A stretch of 64,000 nt of DNA from the NCBI RefSeq assembly GCF_000378465.1, contig NZ_KB899933.1, positions 1 to 64,000 on the forward strand. The letters run 5' to 3'. The notes under the pieces were generated by a model, which saw nothing but the letters and a program-made list of their open reading frames with translations, did no database searches and was not told the DNA's origin. The stretch's first letter is position 1; the number at the start of each line of letters is the position of its first letter. Position numbers and translations under genes: made by a program. The DNA is from Elioraea tepidiphila DSM 17972 (GTDB taxonomy: Bacteria > Pseudomonadota > Alphaproteobacteria > Acetobacterales > Acetobacteraceae). This document shows, piece after piece, positions 45,042 to 53,159 of the stretch.

Positions 45042-45278
45042 ATGGACCCGACCGTCCTCGCCTGGGCGCTGGCGCAGCCCGCCGGCAGCCGGGCCGCCGC
45101 GCTCGCCGCCGCCTACACCGGCGGCACCACGCGCGTCACCTTCGACGGACGGACCGTGGAGTACCGTAGCCTCGACGAACTCAGCCGTGCGCTCGCCGTG
45201 CTGCGCGGGGCGGAGACCACGGCAGCGCGCCGTCCCTCCGTCACGCTGGCCAGCTTCTCCCGCGAGGGAACCAGGTGA
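45042..45278 (+). CDS. Head-tail joining protein gpW-like
   Basis: The 78-residue protein matches lambda gpW in size and place, between terminase and portal. A helical first half (LAAAYTGGTTRVTFDGRTVEYRSLDELSRALAVL, in parts) shows the TRVTFDGRTVEY hairpin typical of the family. It completes the filled head before tail joining. It ends in a one-base overlap with the portal start (TGATG). Confidence 0.85.
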   Translation: MDPTVLAWALAQPAGSRAAALAAAYTGGTTRVTFDGRTVEYRSLDELSRALAVLRGAETTAARRPSVTLASFSREGTR

Positions 45279-46744
45279 TGGGCCGGCTGCGAGACGCGTG
45301 GAACGCGCTGCGGGGCTACGCCGCGGCACAGGACCAGCGTGCCTCCGCCTGGGCGCCGTCTGGCGGCAGCGCGACAGCCGAGGTCGGCATGGCCGCGACG
45401 ACGGTCGCGCGGCGGGCGCGCGATGCCGTCCGCAACGATCCCTATGCCTGCCGCATCGTCGATCTCTGGACCGGCAACGCAGTCGGCGCCGGCATCACCA
45501 CGCGCTGGCCGGATGGGCGTCATGCCGAGGCCTGGCGGCGCTGGGCGGAGAGCACGGCCTGCGACGCCGAAGGCCGGCTCGACCTCTACGGGCTGCAGGC
45601 GCTCGTCATGCGCGCCGTCGTCGAGAGCGGTGAGTGCTTCGTGCGATTTCTTATGGTGCCGCCGTCCCCCGCCAACCCGATCGGGCTGCGGCTTCAGGTG
45701 CTGGAGAGCGATCACCTCGACACCGCGCGGAACGGGATGGTGGATGGCGCCCCGACCGTCCAGGGCATCGCGCTCGGCGAGGCCGGGCAGCCTCTCGGCT
45801 ACTGGCTGCACCGGGTGCATCCCGGCGCGGCCTGGATCCTGCCGGGCGCAACCTGGCTGAGCAGCGAGCGCATCCCGGCCTCGGATGTGCTGCACATCTA
45901 CCGCAAGCGGCGCCCCGGCCAGCTGCGCGACGTCTCCTGGCTCGCGCCGGTGCTGCTCCGGCTGCGCGACCTCGGCGACTACGAGGCGGCCCTGCTGATG
46001 AAAGCCAAGATCGAGGCCTGCCTTGCGGCGGTGGTGACCGAGGAGGGCGACGAGGCGCTGACCGGCGCCGCCGCCGGCCTGCTCCGCGATGCCCAGGGCC
46101 GGACGGTGGAGAGCTTCGAGCCGGGGATGATCCTGTATCGCCGCGGCATGGGCTCCGTGGAGGTGGTGAACCCCTCCGGCGGCGGCAGCCACGCGGCCTT
46201 CGCCCGCCGCGCGCTGGAGGCGGCCGCGGTCGGCGCCGGCCTCACCTACGACCAGGTCTCCGGCGACCTCACGCAGGCGAACTATTCCTCCCTGCGCGCC
46301 GGTAAGATCGAGTTCCGCCGGCTCTGCGAGCAGGTGCAGTACGGGATGCTCATCCCGATGCTGGTGCGCCCGATCGCGGACCGCTTCCACGCCCAGGGTG
46401 CGCTGCTCGGGCTGTGGGGCGCCGAGATGCCGGACGGCGTCAGCCACGTCCCGCCAGCGCACGAGATGATCGATCCTCTGAAGGACACCACGGCGCTGAT
46501 CGCTCAGGTCCGCGCCGGCTTTGTGCCGCAGCCCGAGGCCGCCGGCGCCTTCGGCTACGACTTCCGCGCCGCGGTGGAGATGATCCGCGAGGCCAACGCC
46601 CTGCTCGACGAGGCGGGCATCTCGCTCGACACCGACCCGCGCCGCGTCGCGAAGTCCGGCGCCGCCCAGGACGCGGCGCAGATGGCCGCCGTCGAGATCG
46701 CCGCCACCGGCGCCGCCGCGCCTGCCGCAGGAGAACCCCGATGA
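45278..46744 (+). CDS. Portal protein (lambda GpB family)
   Basis: The 488-residue protein forms the DNA-entry vertex. Typical parts are RARDAVRNDPYACRIVDLWTGNAVGAGI, FVRFLMV, LQVLESDHLD, the HIYRKRRPGQLRDVSWLAPVLLRLRDLGDYEAALLMKAKI block (quoted in parts) and DLTQANYSSLRAGKIEFRR. The length is usual for lambda-type portals. A GTG at 45275 is an alternative start. It overlaps the next gene by ATGA. Confidence 0.93.
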   Translation: MGRLRDAWNALRGYAAAQDQRASAWAPSGGSATAEVGMAATTVARRARDAVRNDPYACRIVDLWTGNAVGAGITTRWPDGRHAEAWRRWAESTACDAEGRLDLYGLQALVMRAVVESGECFVRFLMVPPSPANPIGLRLQVLESDHLDTARNGMVDGAPTVQGIALGEAGQPLGYWLHRVHPGAAWILPGATWLSSERIPASDVLHIYRKRRPGQLRDVSWLAPVLLRLRDLGDYEAALLMKAKIEACLAAVVTEEGDEALTGAAAGLLRDAQGRTVESFEPGMILYRRGMGSVEVVNPSGGGSHAAFARRALEAAAVGAGLTYDQVSGDLTQANYSSLRAGKIEFRRLCEQVQYGMLIPMLVRPIADRFHAQGALLGLWGAEMPDGVSHVPPAHEMIDPLKDTTALIAQVRAGFVPQPEAAGAFGYDFRAAVEMIREANALLDEAGISLDTDPRRVAKSGAAQDAAQMAAVEIAATGAAAPAAGEPR

Positions 46745-48234
46745 TCGCCGGCGCCTACGACTGGACGGACGACATGCTCAAGATCAAGAGCATGCAGAAG
46801 AAGTTCCGCGACAGCTTCAACGGGACCGAGATCAACCCAGCCCGCTGGGACGTCGCAGCCAGCGGCAGTGGCATGGTCCTCGCTGTCGCGGACGGCACCG
46901 TCACCATCTCCACCGGCACGACCCTCGACGACGAGATCGTGCTGACCAGCCGCACCGCCTTCACCATCCCGCTCCGCATCATGGCGGCGCTGAACCTCAG
47001 CCAGCGCATCGCCGGGCAGTCGGTCTGGCTCGAGCTGGTCTCCGTCGATCCGACCTCTGCCCAACCGGACGGCCGCAGCGCCGCGGCCTGGCGGCTCGAC
47101 GGCACCAGCCCGACACTGGCGAACTACGAGGTAGGGAGCGAGGGCGCGCCGCGCCTCGTCACCGCCTCCGCCTCGACCATCCCAACCACGGCGCCGGCAG
47201 GCTGGTCGGTGCTGGAGATCGAGCCGACCAACGACGAATGCTGGTTCCACGGCCGGCAGATCGACACAACGGCGGCGCGGTCGAATTCCTATGTCCGCCA
47301 CCAGCAGATCCCGGAGCCGAATGCGCTCTACCGGTTCCGGATCCGGGTGCGGAACCGGCAGTTCATCAACGGCATCTCCGCGGTCGCCAACAACGGCTCC
47401 GGCCTGGTGCGGATCACCCGGGCCGCACATGGCTTCGCGACGAACGATGTGGTGACGGTCGCGGACGTCTCCGGCGTGCCCGGGGCGAATGGCACCTTCA
47501 CCATCACGGTCATCGACGCGAACAGCTTCGACCTGGTCGGCTCGACCTTCTCCGGGGCCTACCTCAACACCGGCTGGGCGTCGGTCTCGCGCAACCTGGC
47601 GCCGGCCTCGAGCACCGACGTGAAGGTGCAGTTCGTCACCATCGCGGACTACGCCGAGCTCACCACCGAGATCACCGCCGGGCGCGGCCAGTCGGTCGCC
47701 GGCCAGGGGCTCGGGGTGAACGTGCTGAGCACTATCGCCCCGACACTGACGGCAGTGGGTGGCCAGGCGCGCAACACGAACGGCGCCCTGCCGGTGCTGG
47801 TGGCCACCGGCCTCTCGGCAAACCCGACCGCGGTGACCACCGGCCGGGGCATCGACCTGCTGGCGACGCTGATCGGCGCGCTGGTGAACAAGCCCTTCTC
47901 GATCCCGGAGGCGGACTGGCAGTACGCCGGCGCCGCGGGCGGGATTACCGGCACGGCGGACGTCGTGCTGAAGGCCGCGGCGGCCGCCGGCGTCCGGAAC
48001 TACGTGACCTCCATCGACCTGCGGAACGCGCATGCGACGGTGGCGACGGAGGTGGTGATCAAGGACGGTGCGACGGTGATCTGGCGGCAACTGCTGCCGG
48101 CGGCGATGGCGACCCCGGTGGACATCACCTTCCCGACGCCGCTGCGCGGGACGGCGGCAACGGCAGTGAACTTCGCCTGCCTGACCACGGGCGCGCAGGT
48201 CTACGTCAACGCGCAGGGCTACGCCGCGCCGTAG
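46741..48234 (+). CDS. Phage head-region protein with FCCH-like domain
   Basis: The 497-residue protein lies between portal and protease-capsid, where no such protein is usual. The middle segment GLVRITRAAHGFATNDVVTVADV, then GTFTITVIDANSFDLVG, is like a ubiquitin-activating-enzyme E1 FCCH domain, a fold often found in phage fibre proteins. The rest is beta-rich (SGMVLAVADGTVTISTGTTLDDEIVL and others) and ends ACLTTGAQVYVNAQGYAAP. A head fibre or decoration is likely. It overlaps the portal gene by ATGA. Confidence 0.75.
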   Translation: MIAGAYDWTDDMLKIKSMQKKFRDSFNGTEINPARWDVAASGSGMVLAVADGTVTISTGTTLDDEIVLTSRTAFTIPLRIMAALNLSQRIAGQSVWLELVSVDPTSAQPDGRSAAAWRLDGTSPTLANYEVGSEGAPRLVTASASTIPTTAPAGWSVLEIEPTNDECWFHGRQIDTTAARSNSYVRHQQIPEPNALYRFRIRVRNRQFINGISAVANNGSGLVRITRAAHGFATNDVVTVADVSGVPGANGTFTITVIDANSFDLVGSTFSGAYLNTGWASVSRNLAPASSTDVKVQFVTIADYAELTTEITAGRGQSVAGQGLGVNVLSTIAPTLTAVGGQARNTNGALPVLVATGLSANPTAVTTGRGIDLLATLIGALVNKPFSIPEADWQYAGAAGGITGTADVVLKAAAAAGVRNYVTSIDLRNAHATVATEVVIKDGATVIWRQLLPAAMATPVDITFPTPLRGTAATAVNFACLTTGAQVYVNAQGYAAP

Positions 48235-48259
48235 CGGCGGCGGCCAGCAGGAATCCAGC

Positions 48260-50317
48260 ATGACCGAGACGACCGAGCCGGGCGGCAGCGATGCCGCGCC
48301 GGCGACCCCTGCCATGCCGATCGTGGCGCAGCGCGCGCTGGCGGCCCCGGCCACCGTCGATCGTGCCGCGCGCACCGTCGAGGTGGTGTGGTCGACCGGC
48401 GCCCGCGCCCGCAACTTCGTCCCCGCCCTCGGCCTCATCACCGAGGAGCTGGAGATGTCGCCGAACGCGGTGCGTATGGACGCGCTGCGCTCGGGTCAGG
48501 CCCCGGTGCTGAACACCCACCGCCGCGGCGATGCGCGTGACGTCCTTGGGCGCGTCACGGCCGCCCGCCTCGAGCGCGGTCGCGGCTACGCCACGCTGCA
48601 GTTCTCCGCCGCGGCCGATGTCGAGCCCGTCTGGCAGCGCATCGCCGACGGCACGCTCCGCGCGGTGAGCGTCGGCTATCGCGTGCACCGCTACGAGCCG
48701 CGGCCCGACGTCGCGACTGGCGAGACCGTCCACCGCGCCGTGGATTGGGAGCCCTTCGAGATCTCCGTCGTGCCGGTCCCGGTGGATCGGGACGCCGCAG
48801 TCCGTGCGCAGGGGGAGCAGGGCCTCCCCGCGCCGGCGATCGAACCCGCCCTGCCTGACGAGGAACCCATCATGCCCGAGACGACGCCGGAGACCCCGGC
48901 CGCGCCGGCGCCGTCCGCGCCGCCCAGCCCGACCCAGGAGACCACCGTGACCACCACGCCCAGCGCCCCGGTGCCGGAACCCACCCGCGCCGCGCCCGAC
49001 CTCGACGCGGTCCGCGCCGAAGCGCAGCGCGCGGAGCGCGAGCGCATCGCCGCCATCGACGCCGCCATCGAGGCCGCCCGCGCCCTGGTCGCGGCCGATC
49101 GCATCCCGCCGATCCGCAGCGAGGCGATCGAACGCGGCTGGTCGGCCGACCAGGTCCGCCGCGCCCTGTTCGACCTCCTGGTCACGACGGCGCCGAAGCC
49201 CTCCGTGCCCGCGCGGCCGGAGACCGGCCCCGGCCACGACGATCCCGCCATGCTGGTCGACGCCATGGCCGAGGCGCTCGCCGCCCGCGCCATGCCCGGC
49301 TACCAGCCGCAGGGGAATGGCCGCCACGCCGAGTTCATGGGCTGGCGCCCCTCCGACATGATCGGCGAACTGCTGCGCGCCCGCGGCGAGCGGAGCGTGC
49401 CGCGCAACCCGACGCTGCTGGCCGAGCGCGCCTTCCACACCACCTCCGACTTCCCGCTGCTGCTCTCGGCGGCGGCCAACAAGATGCTGCTCGCCGCCTA
49501 CCAGCCGGCGCAGCCGACCTACCGCCAGATCTTCCTCCGTCGCGACTTCCGCGACTTCAAGCCGCACCGGCACCTCCGCGTCGGCGACTTCCCGACCCTG
49601 CTGCCGCTGCTGGAGAACGGCGAGATCCAGGCCGGCACGATGTCCGAGAGCCAGGAGATCGTCCTGCTGCAGACCTTCGCGCGGCGCATCCGCGTCACCC
49701 GGCCGATGCTGGTGAACGACGACCTCGGCGCCTTCACCGACTTCGCCGCGGCGATCGGCCGCCGCGTCGCCGACTTCGAGAACGCCACGGCCTACGGGCT
49801 GCTGAACTCGGCCAACGGCGACGGCCCGACGCTGACCACCGGCAACACCGCGGTGTTCGGCACCGGCGCGGCACGCGCCAACAAGGCGGGCGCGGGCTCG
49901 GCGCTCGACCTCGGCGGGCTCGCCACCGGCCGGGCCGCCATCATGCGCCAGAAGACGCTCGACGGGCTGCCGATCGCCATCGGTTCCTCGATGCGCCTGC
50001 TGGTCGGGCCGAACCAGGAGCTCGCGGCGCGGCAGCTCACCGTGAGCGTCGCGGCGACGCAGACCTCGAACGCGAACGTCTTCGCAGGCTTCGTGCAGCC
50101 GCTGGTCGAGCCGCTGATCCAGAACAACCGCTGGTACCTCTTCTCCGATCCGCTCTCGGCGCCGGTCTACGTCTACGGCTACCTGAACGGCGCGGAGGGG
50201 CCGCAGGTCACCACCGGGCCCGTCTCGGGCGTCGATGGGGTTGAGGTCAGCGTGATCTTCGACTTCGGCGTCGGCGCCATCGACTGGCGCGGCGCCTGGT
50301 TCAATCCGGGCACCTGA
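48260..50317 (+). CDS. Fused prohead protease and major capsid protein
   Basis: The 685-residue polyprotein has a prohead serine protease front with His87 in LNTHRRGDARDVLGRV and Ser137 in TLRAVSVGYRV. Then comes a Pro/Thr-rich linker (about 200-245) and a helical scaffold-like section (RAEAQRAERERIAAIDAAIEAARAL). An HK97-type/gpT-like capsid follows: FHTTSDFPLLLSAAANKMLLAAY, RDFKPHRHLRVGDFPTL and the end GVGAIDWRGAWFNPGT. Self-cleavage in the maturing head should separate the parts. Confidence 0.92.
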   Translation: MTETTEPGGSDAAPATPAMPIVAQRALAAPATVDRAARTVEVVWSTGARARNFVPALGLITEELEMSPNAVRMDALRSGQAPVLNTHRRGDARDVLGRVTAARLERGRGYATLQFSAAADVEPVWQRIADGTLRAVSVGYRVHRYEPRPDVATGETVHRAVDWEPFEISVVPVPVDRDAAVRAQGEQGLPAPAIEPALPDEEPIMPETTPETPAAPAPSAPPSPTQETTVTTTPSAPVPEPTRAAPDLDAVRAEAQRAERERIAAIDAAIEAARALVAADRIPPIRSEAIERGWSADQVRRALFDLLVTTAPKPSVPARPETGPGHDDPAMLVDAMAEALAARAMPGYQPQGNGRHAEFMGWRPSDMIGELLRARGERSVPRNPTLLAERAFHTTSDFPLLLSAAANKMLLAAYQPAQPTYRQIFLRRDFRDFKPHRHLRVGDFPTLLPLLENGEIQAGTMSESQEIVLLQTFARRIRVTRPMLVNDDLGAFTDFAAAIGRRVADFENATAYGLLNSANGDGPTLTTGNTAVFGTGAARANKAGAGSALDLGGLATGRAAIMRQKTLDGLPIAIGSSMRLLVGPNQELAARQLTVSVAATQTSNANVFAGFVQPLVEPLIQNNRWYLFSDPLSAPVYVYGYLNGAEGPQVTTGPVSGVDGVEVSVIFDFGVGAIDWRGAWFNPGT

Positions 50318-50346
50318 TCCCGGCTCACCCCTTCCATCGTGAACCC

Positions 50347-50380
50347 ACGCAGAGGGCGTCCTTCGGGACGCCTTCTGCGT
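50347..50380 (+). terminator. 15-bp hairpin with UUCG loop after the capsid gene
   Basis: The sequence from ACGCAGAGGGCGTCC to GGACGCCTTCTGCGT closes around TTCG with one G-U pair. A UUCG tetraloop on so long a stem is very stable. It may end transcripts or stabilise the capsid mRNA 3' end. Confidence 0.7.
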
Positions 50381-50399
50381 TTCTGGAGACCCCATCACC

Positions 50400-50747
50400 A
50401 TGCGCAACTTCGTCCAGCCGGGCGACAGCCTGGCCGTCGCCGTCCCCTATGCGGGCGGCGTCACCGCCGGCCAGGGCGTCCTGGTCGGCGCGCTGTTCGG
50501 CGTCGCTGCCGTCGACGGCGCGCAGAACGCCGTCATCGAGGCCGCCACCCAGGGCGTGTTCGATCTCACCAAGGAGCCCTCGCTCGCCATCTCCGCCGGC
50601 GCGCGGGTCTTCTGGGACAACACCAACCGCCGCGTCACCACCACCGCCACCGGCAACTTCTCGATCGGCATCGCCACCCAGGCCGCGCTCGCCGCCGACG
50701 CCACCGTCCGCGTCTGGCTCAACCGCGTCCCGGCGTCCGGCGCATGA
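50400..50747 (+). CDS. DUF2190 head protein
   Basis: The 115-residue protein fits DUF2190, a capsid-associated family of siphophages: MRNFVQPGDSLAVAVPYAGGVTAGQGVLVGALFGVA (in parts), then GVFDLTKEPSLAISAGARVFWD and the end TVRVWLNRVP. It probably decorates or stabilises the capsid, as lambda gpD does. It follows the capsid hairpin and overlaps the next gene by ATGA. Confidence 0.85.
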   Translation: MRNFVQPGDSLAVAVPYAGGVTAGQGVLVGALFGVAAVDGAQNAVIEAATQGVFDLTKEPSLAISAGARVFWDNTNRRVTTTATGNFSIGIATQAALAADATVRVWLNRVPASGA

Positions 50748-51400
50748 GCGGTGACCCGAAGCTCAGCCGGGGCTACCGCAACCGCAACCCCGGGAACATC
50801 GAGCACCTCGCCACCAACAAGTGGCTCGGGCTCGTCGATCCGCCTTCGGACGGGCGGTTCTGCCGCTTCCGCTCGCACCAGCACGGCATCCGCGCCCTCG
50901 CCCTGCTGCTGCAGAGCTACCAGGACCGGCACGGGCTGCGCACGGTGCGCAGCATCGTCGCGCGCTGGGCGCCAAGCAGCGAGAACGACACCCGCGCCTA
51001 CCAAGCGGCGGTCGCTGCGCGGCTGGGGGTCGGGCTCGACGATCCGATCGACCTGCACGATGCCGCCACCATGCGCGGGCTGGTCGAGGCGATCATCCGC
51101 CATGAGCTCGGCGGCATGCCCTATGCACCGGAGACCATCGTTGAGGGGCTGCGTATGGCGGGGCTGGTCCAGCCGGGCCTCGCTCATAGCGGCACCGTGC
51201 GCGCCGCCGCTGGCTCGGTGGTCGCCGGCGTCACGGCGGCGGCGGTGGTCGATGCGGTCACCACGCTCGCGCCGCACGCAGACGGCCTGGCCTCGGTCCT
51301 GCGGGCGCTCGGCCCGTGGGGCGTCGCCGCCGCGGTGATCGGCGTCGCGGCCTGGACCATCCACCAGCGGCTGCAGCGGCAGCGGGAGGTCGCCCGATGA
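50744..51400 (+). CDS. PRD1 P5-like phage lysin (peptidoglycan hydrolase) with C-terminal membrane segment
   Basis: The 218-residue protein begins with LSRGYRNRNPGNIEHL, the R-x-N-P-G-N-I pattern of P5-like/structural lysozyme proteins, then FCRFRSHQHGIRALALLLQSYQDRHG. The catalytic domain covers about 1-145. The C-terminal part has hydrophobic stretches (VVAGVTAAAVVDAV and GPWGVAAAVIGVAAWTI), so it may be membrane-bound like signal-arrest endolysins. It overlaps neighbours at both ends by ATGA. Confidence 0.8.
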   Translation: MSGDPKLSRGYRNRNPGNIEHLATNKWLGLVDPPSDGRFCRFRSHQHGIRALALLLQSYQDRHGLRTVRSIVARWAPSSENDTRAYQAAVAARLGVGLDDPIDLHDAATMRGLVEAIIRHELGGMPYAPETIVEGLRMAGLVQPGLAHSGTVRAAAGSVVAGVTAAAVVDAVTTLAPHADGLASVLRALGPWGVAAAVIGVAAWTIHQRLQRQREVAR

Positions 51401-51672
51401 CGGACCACGACCGCGAACTCGGCACCATCGTCACCCGCCTGACCGAGATCGAGCGGCGCCTCGCCGAGGGCGACAAGGACATGCGCGAGCTGACCCGCAC
51501 CGTCACCGAGCTGGTCAAGGCGATGGCGGGCCTGACGGCGCGGCTGTCGCTGGCTGCCGGCGGAGTGCCGGGCGCGTCGCCGGCGATCCCCGCGACGGGC
51601 GCGGCCGCGGCTGGCGGCATCGTCGGCGCGGCGGTCGGCGCGAAGCTCGCCTCGTGGCTTGGGCTGGGCTGA
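51397..51672 (+). CDS. Holin-like small protein (coiled coil plus membrane helix)
   Basis: The 91-residue protein has a coiled-coil front (RELGTIVTRLTEIERRLAEGDKDMRELTRTVTELVKAM, in parts) and a Gly/Ala-rich hydrophobic segment (AAAGGIVGAAVGAKLASWLGLG) at the C-terminus. Size, one membrane segment and position right after the lysin suit a holin or its partner. No catalytic motif is present. Confidence 0.65.
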   Translation: MTDHDRELGTIVTRLTEIERRLAEGDKDMRELTRTVTELVKAMAGLTARLSLAAGGVPGASPAIPATGAAAAGGIVGAAVGAKLASWLGLG

Positions 51673-51678
51673 TCCGCC

Positions 51679-51987
51679 ATGGGTGTGTTCGACGACGCGC
51701 TGGCGGTGCTCGCCGCCGACCCGAACCTCGGGGTGGAGGCGACCTACCGCGCTGCGGGCACCGGCGCGCCCATGTCGCTTCGCATCCTGCGCTCCAGCCC
51801 GGATCGCGTCGCGGATGCCTTCGACACGCCGGTGCTGCGCGCGACCGACGTGCTGACGGTCGGCATCGCCCTGCTGGCGGCGGTCGAGGCGGGCGACACC
51901 TTCGCCATCGGCCCGGATCTGCTCACGGTGGACAGCGCCGAGCGGGACGCCGCCGGGGTCGCCTGGCGCGTGCTCTGCCGGCGGTAG
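51679..51987 (+). CDS. Head-tail joining protein (gpFII-like)
   Basis: The 102-residue protein MGVFDDALAVLAADPNLGVEATYRAAG, then LRILRSSPDRVADAFDTPVLRATDVLTVG, has the size and beta-rich make-up of gpFII-type connector proteins. The order after the portal and capsid genes fits. It is followed by DUF6441 and the tail terminator. Family identification is by context and length rather than a unique motif. Confidence 0.7.
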   Translation: MGVFDDALAVLAADPNLGVEATYRAAGTGAPMSLRILRSSPDRVADAFDTPVLRATDVLTVGIALLAAVEAGDTFAIGPDLLTVDSAERDAAGVAWRVLCRR

Positions 51988-51990
51988 GCC

Positions 51991-52713
51991 GTGCGGCTCA
52001 CCGCCATCGTCGGCGACCTCCGCAAGGCGCTCGCCGAGGAGGTCTGTGCCGGCGAGCGCGCCGCTTCCCGCGCCGTGCGCGCCGAGACCGACGCGCTCAA
52101 GGGGGAGCTCCGCCAGCAGGTCGCCGGCTCCCTCGGCGGCAAGGCGCGCGGCATCGCCAATGCCTGGCGCTCGCAGGTCTTTCCGCGCACGGGTGTGTCG
52201 ATGCGCGCCGCCGGCCTGGTCTGGAGCAAGACCCCGCTGGTGATCGACGCCTTCGAGCGCGGTGCGCTGATCCGGCCGAAGGGCGGCGGGCGGTTCCTCG
52301 CGATCGCCACTGGCTTCAACGCCGCACGCGGCTGGCGTGGCCGCGGCGACAAGGGGCTGCGCGTCACGCCCGCGCAGATGGTCGCCTCCGGCCAGGGCTT
52401 CCTCCGGCCCTTCCGCTCGGGGCGCGGCTTCGTCTGGTGCCTGCCGCTGCGCCAGGGCGCGGCGACAGGCCGACGGCGGCGCACCCGCCTCATTGCCGGC
52501 GGCGTGGCCGAGGTCGGCACCGCCAACCGCAAGGGCCGCGAGGCCTGGGCGCGCGGCCTACTCGAACAGGGGATGGTGCCGATGTTCCTGCTGCTGCCGC
52601 AGGTGAAGCTGGCCAAGCGGCTCGACGTGCGCGGCGCCTCTCTTCGCGCCCTGCGGCGCTTGCCGCGGCGCTTCGTGGCGGCCTGGGAAGCCGAAACGGC
52701 GAGGACCGGATGA
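51991..52713 (+). CDS. DUF6441-like tail component
   Basis: The 240-residue protein starts with GTG: MRLTAIVGDLRKALAEEVCAGERAASRAVRAETDALKGELRQQV (in parts), followed by ARGIANAWRSQVFPRTGVSMRAAGLVWSKTPLVIDAFERGALI (in parts), a pattern of DUF6441 proteins. They take the place of lambda gpZ between connector and tail terminator. The basic ends suggest contact with DNA or capsid. It overlaps the tail terminator by ATGA. Confidence 0.75.
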   Translation: MRLTAIVGDLRKALAEEVCAGERAASRAVRAETDALKGELRQQVAGSLGGKARGIANAWRSQVFPRTGVSMRAAGLVWSKTPLVIDAFERGALIRPKGGGRFLAIATGFNAARGWRGRGDKGLRVTPAQMVASGQGFLRPFRSGRGFVWCLPLRQGAATGRRRRTRLIAGGVAEVGTANRKGREAWARGLLEQGMVPMFLLLPQVKLAKRLDVRGASLRALRRLPRRFVAAWEAETARTG

Positions 52714-53138
52714 GTGTCCGCGAGACGGCCCTGGCCGCCCTGTCCGCCCGCCTGGGTGCCGCCCTGGCCGTGCGGAACCCTGCCCCGAAGGTCCTCCGCA
52801 ACGAGACCGTCCCCCAGCGCCTGCCCACCGGCGGGCTCGTGGTGGTGCGGGACGGCGAGACGGTGGAGGAGACCCCGATCCTCTCACCGCTCGCCTGGGC
52901 GGTCGAGCACCGAGCGGAGGTCGAGGTCGTCGCCGCCACCGGCGCGATCCTCGACGCGCTGCTGGTCGACATTGCCGCGGCGATCGCTGGCGATCGCACC
53001 CTCGGCGGCGCGGTCGAGTGGGCGCAGCCCGGCGCGCCGTCCTTCGACGACGCCGAGACCGAAGGCGCCGCAGCCGCCCGCGCCGCCTCCGTCCCCGTCA
53101 CGCTGTCCTTCACCGTGGCCGGCTCGCCGCTGGCCTGA
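52710..53138 (+). CDS. Tail terminator (gpU-like)
   Basis: The 142-residue protein MSVRETALAALSARLGAALAVRNPAPKVLRNETVPQRLPTGGLVVVRDG (in parts), then EVVAATGAILDALLVDIAAAIAGDRTLGGAVEW has the shape of gpU/minor tail terminators, with the typical AVEHRAEVEV and VTLSFTV strands. It caps the growing tail tube. It precedes the tail tube gene by 21 bases. Confidence 0.75.
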   Translation: MSVRETALAALSARLGAALAVRNPAPKVLRNETVPQRLPTGGLVVVRDGETVEETPILSPLAWAVEHRAEVEVVAATGAILDALLVDIAAAIAGDRTLGGAVEWAQPGAPSFDDAETEGAAAARAASVPVTLSFTVAGSPLA

Positions 53139-53159
53139 TCCCGCTCCCGGAGACGTCCC

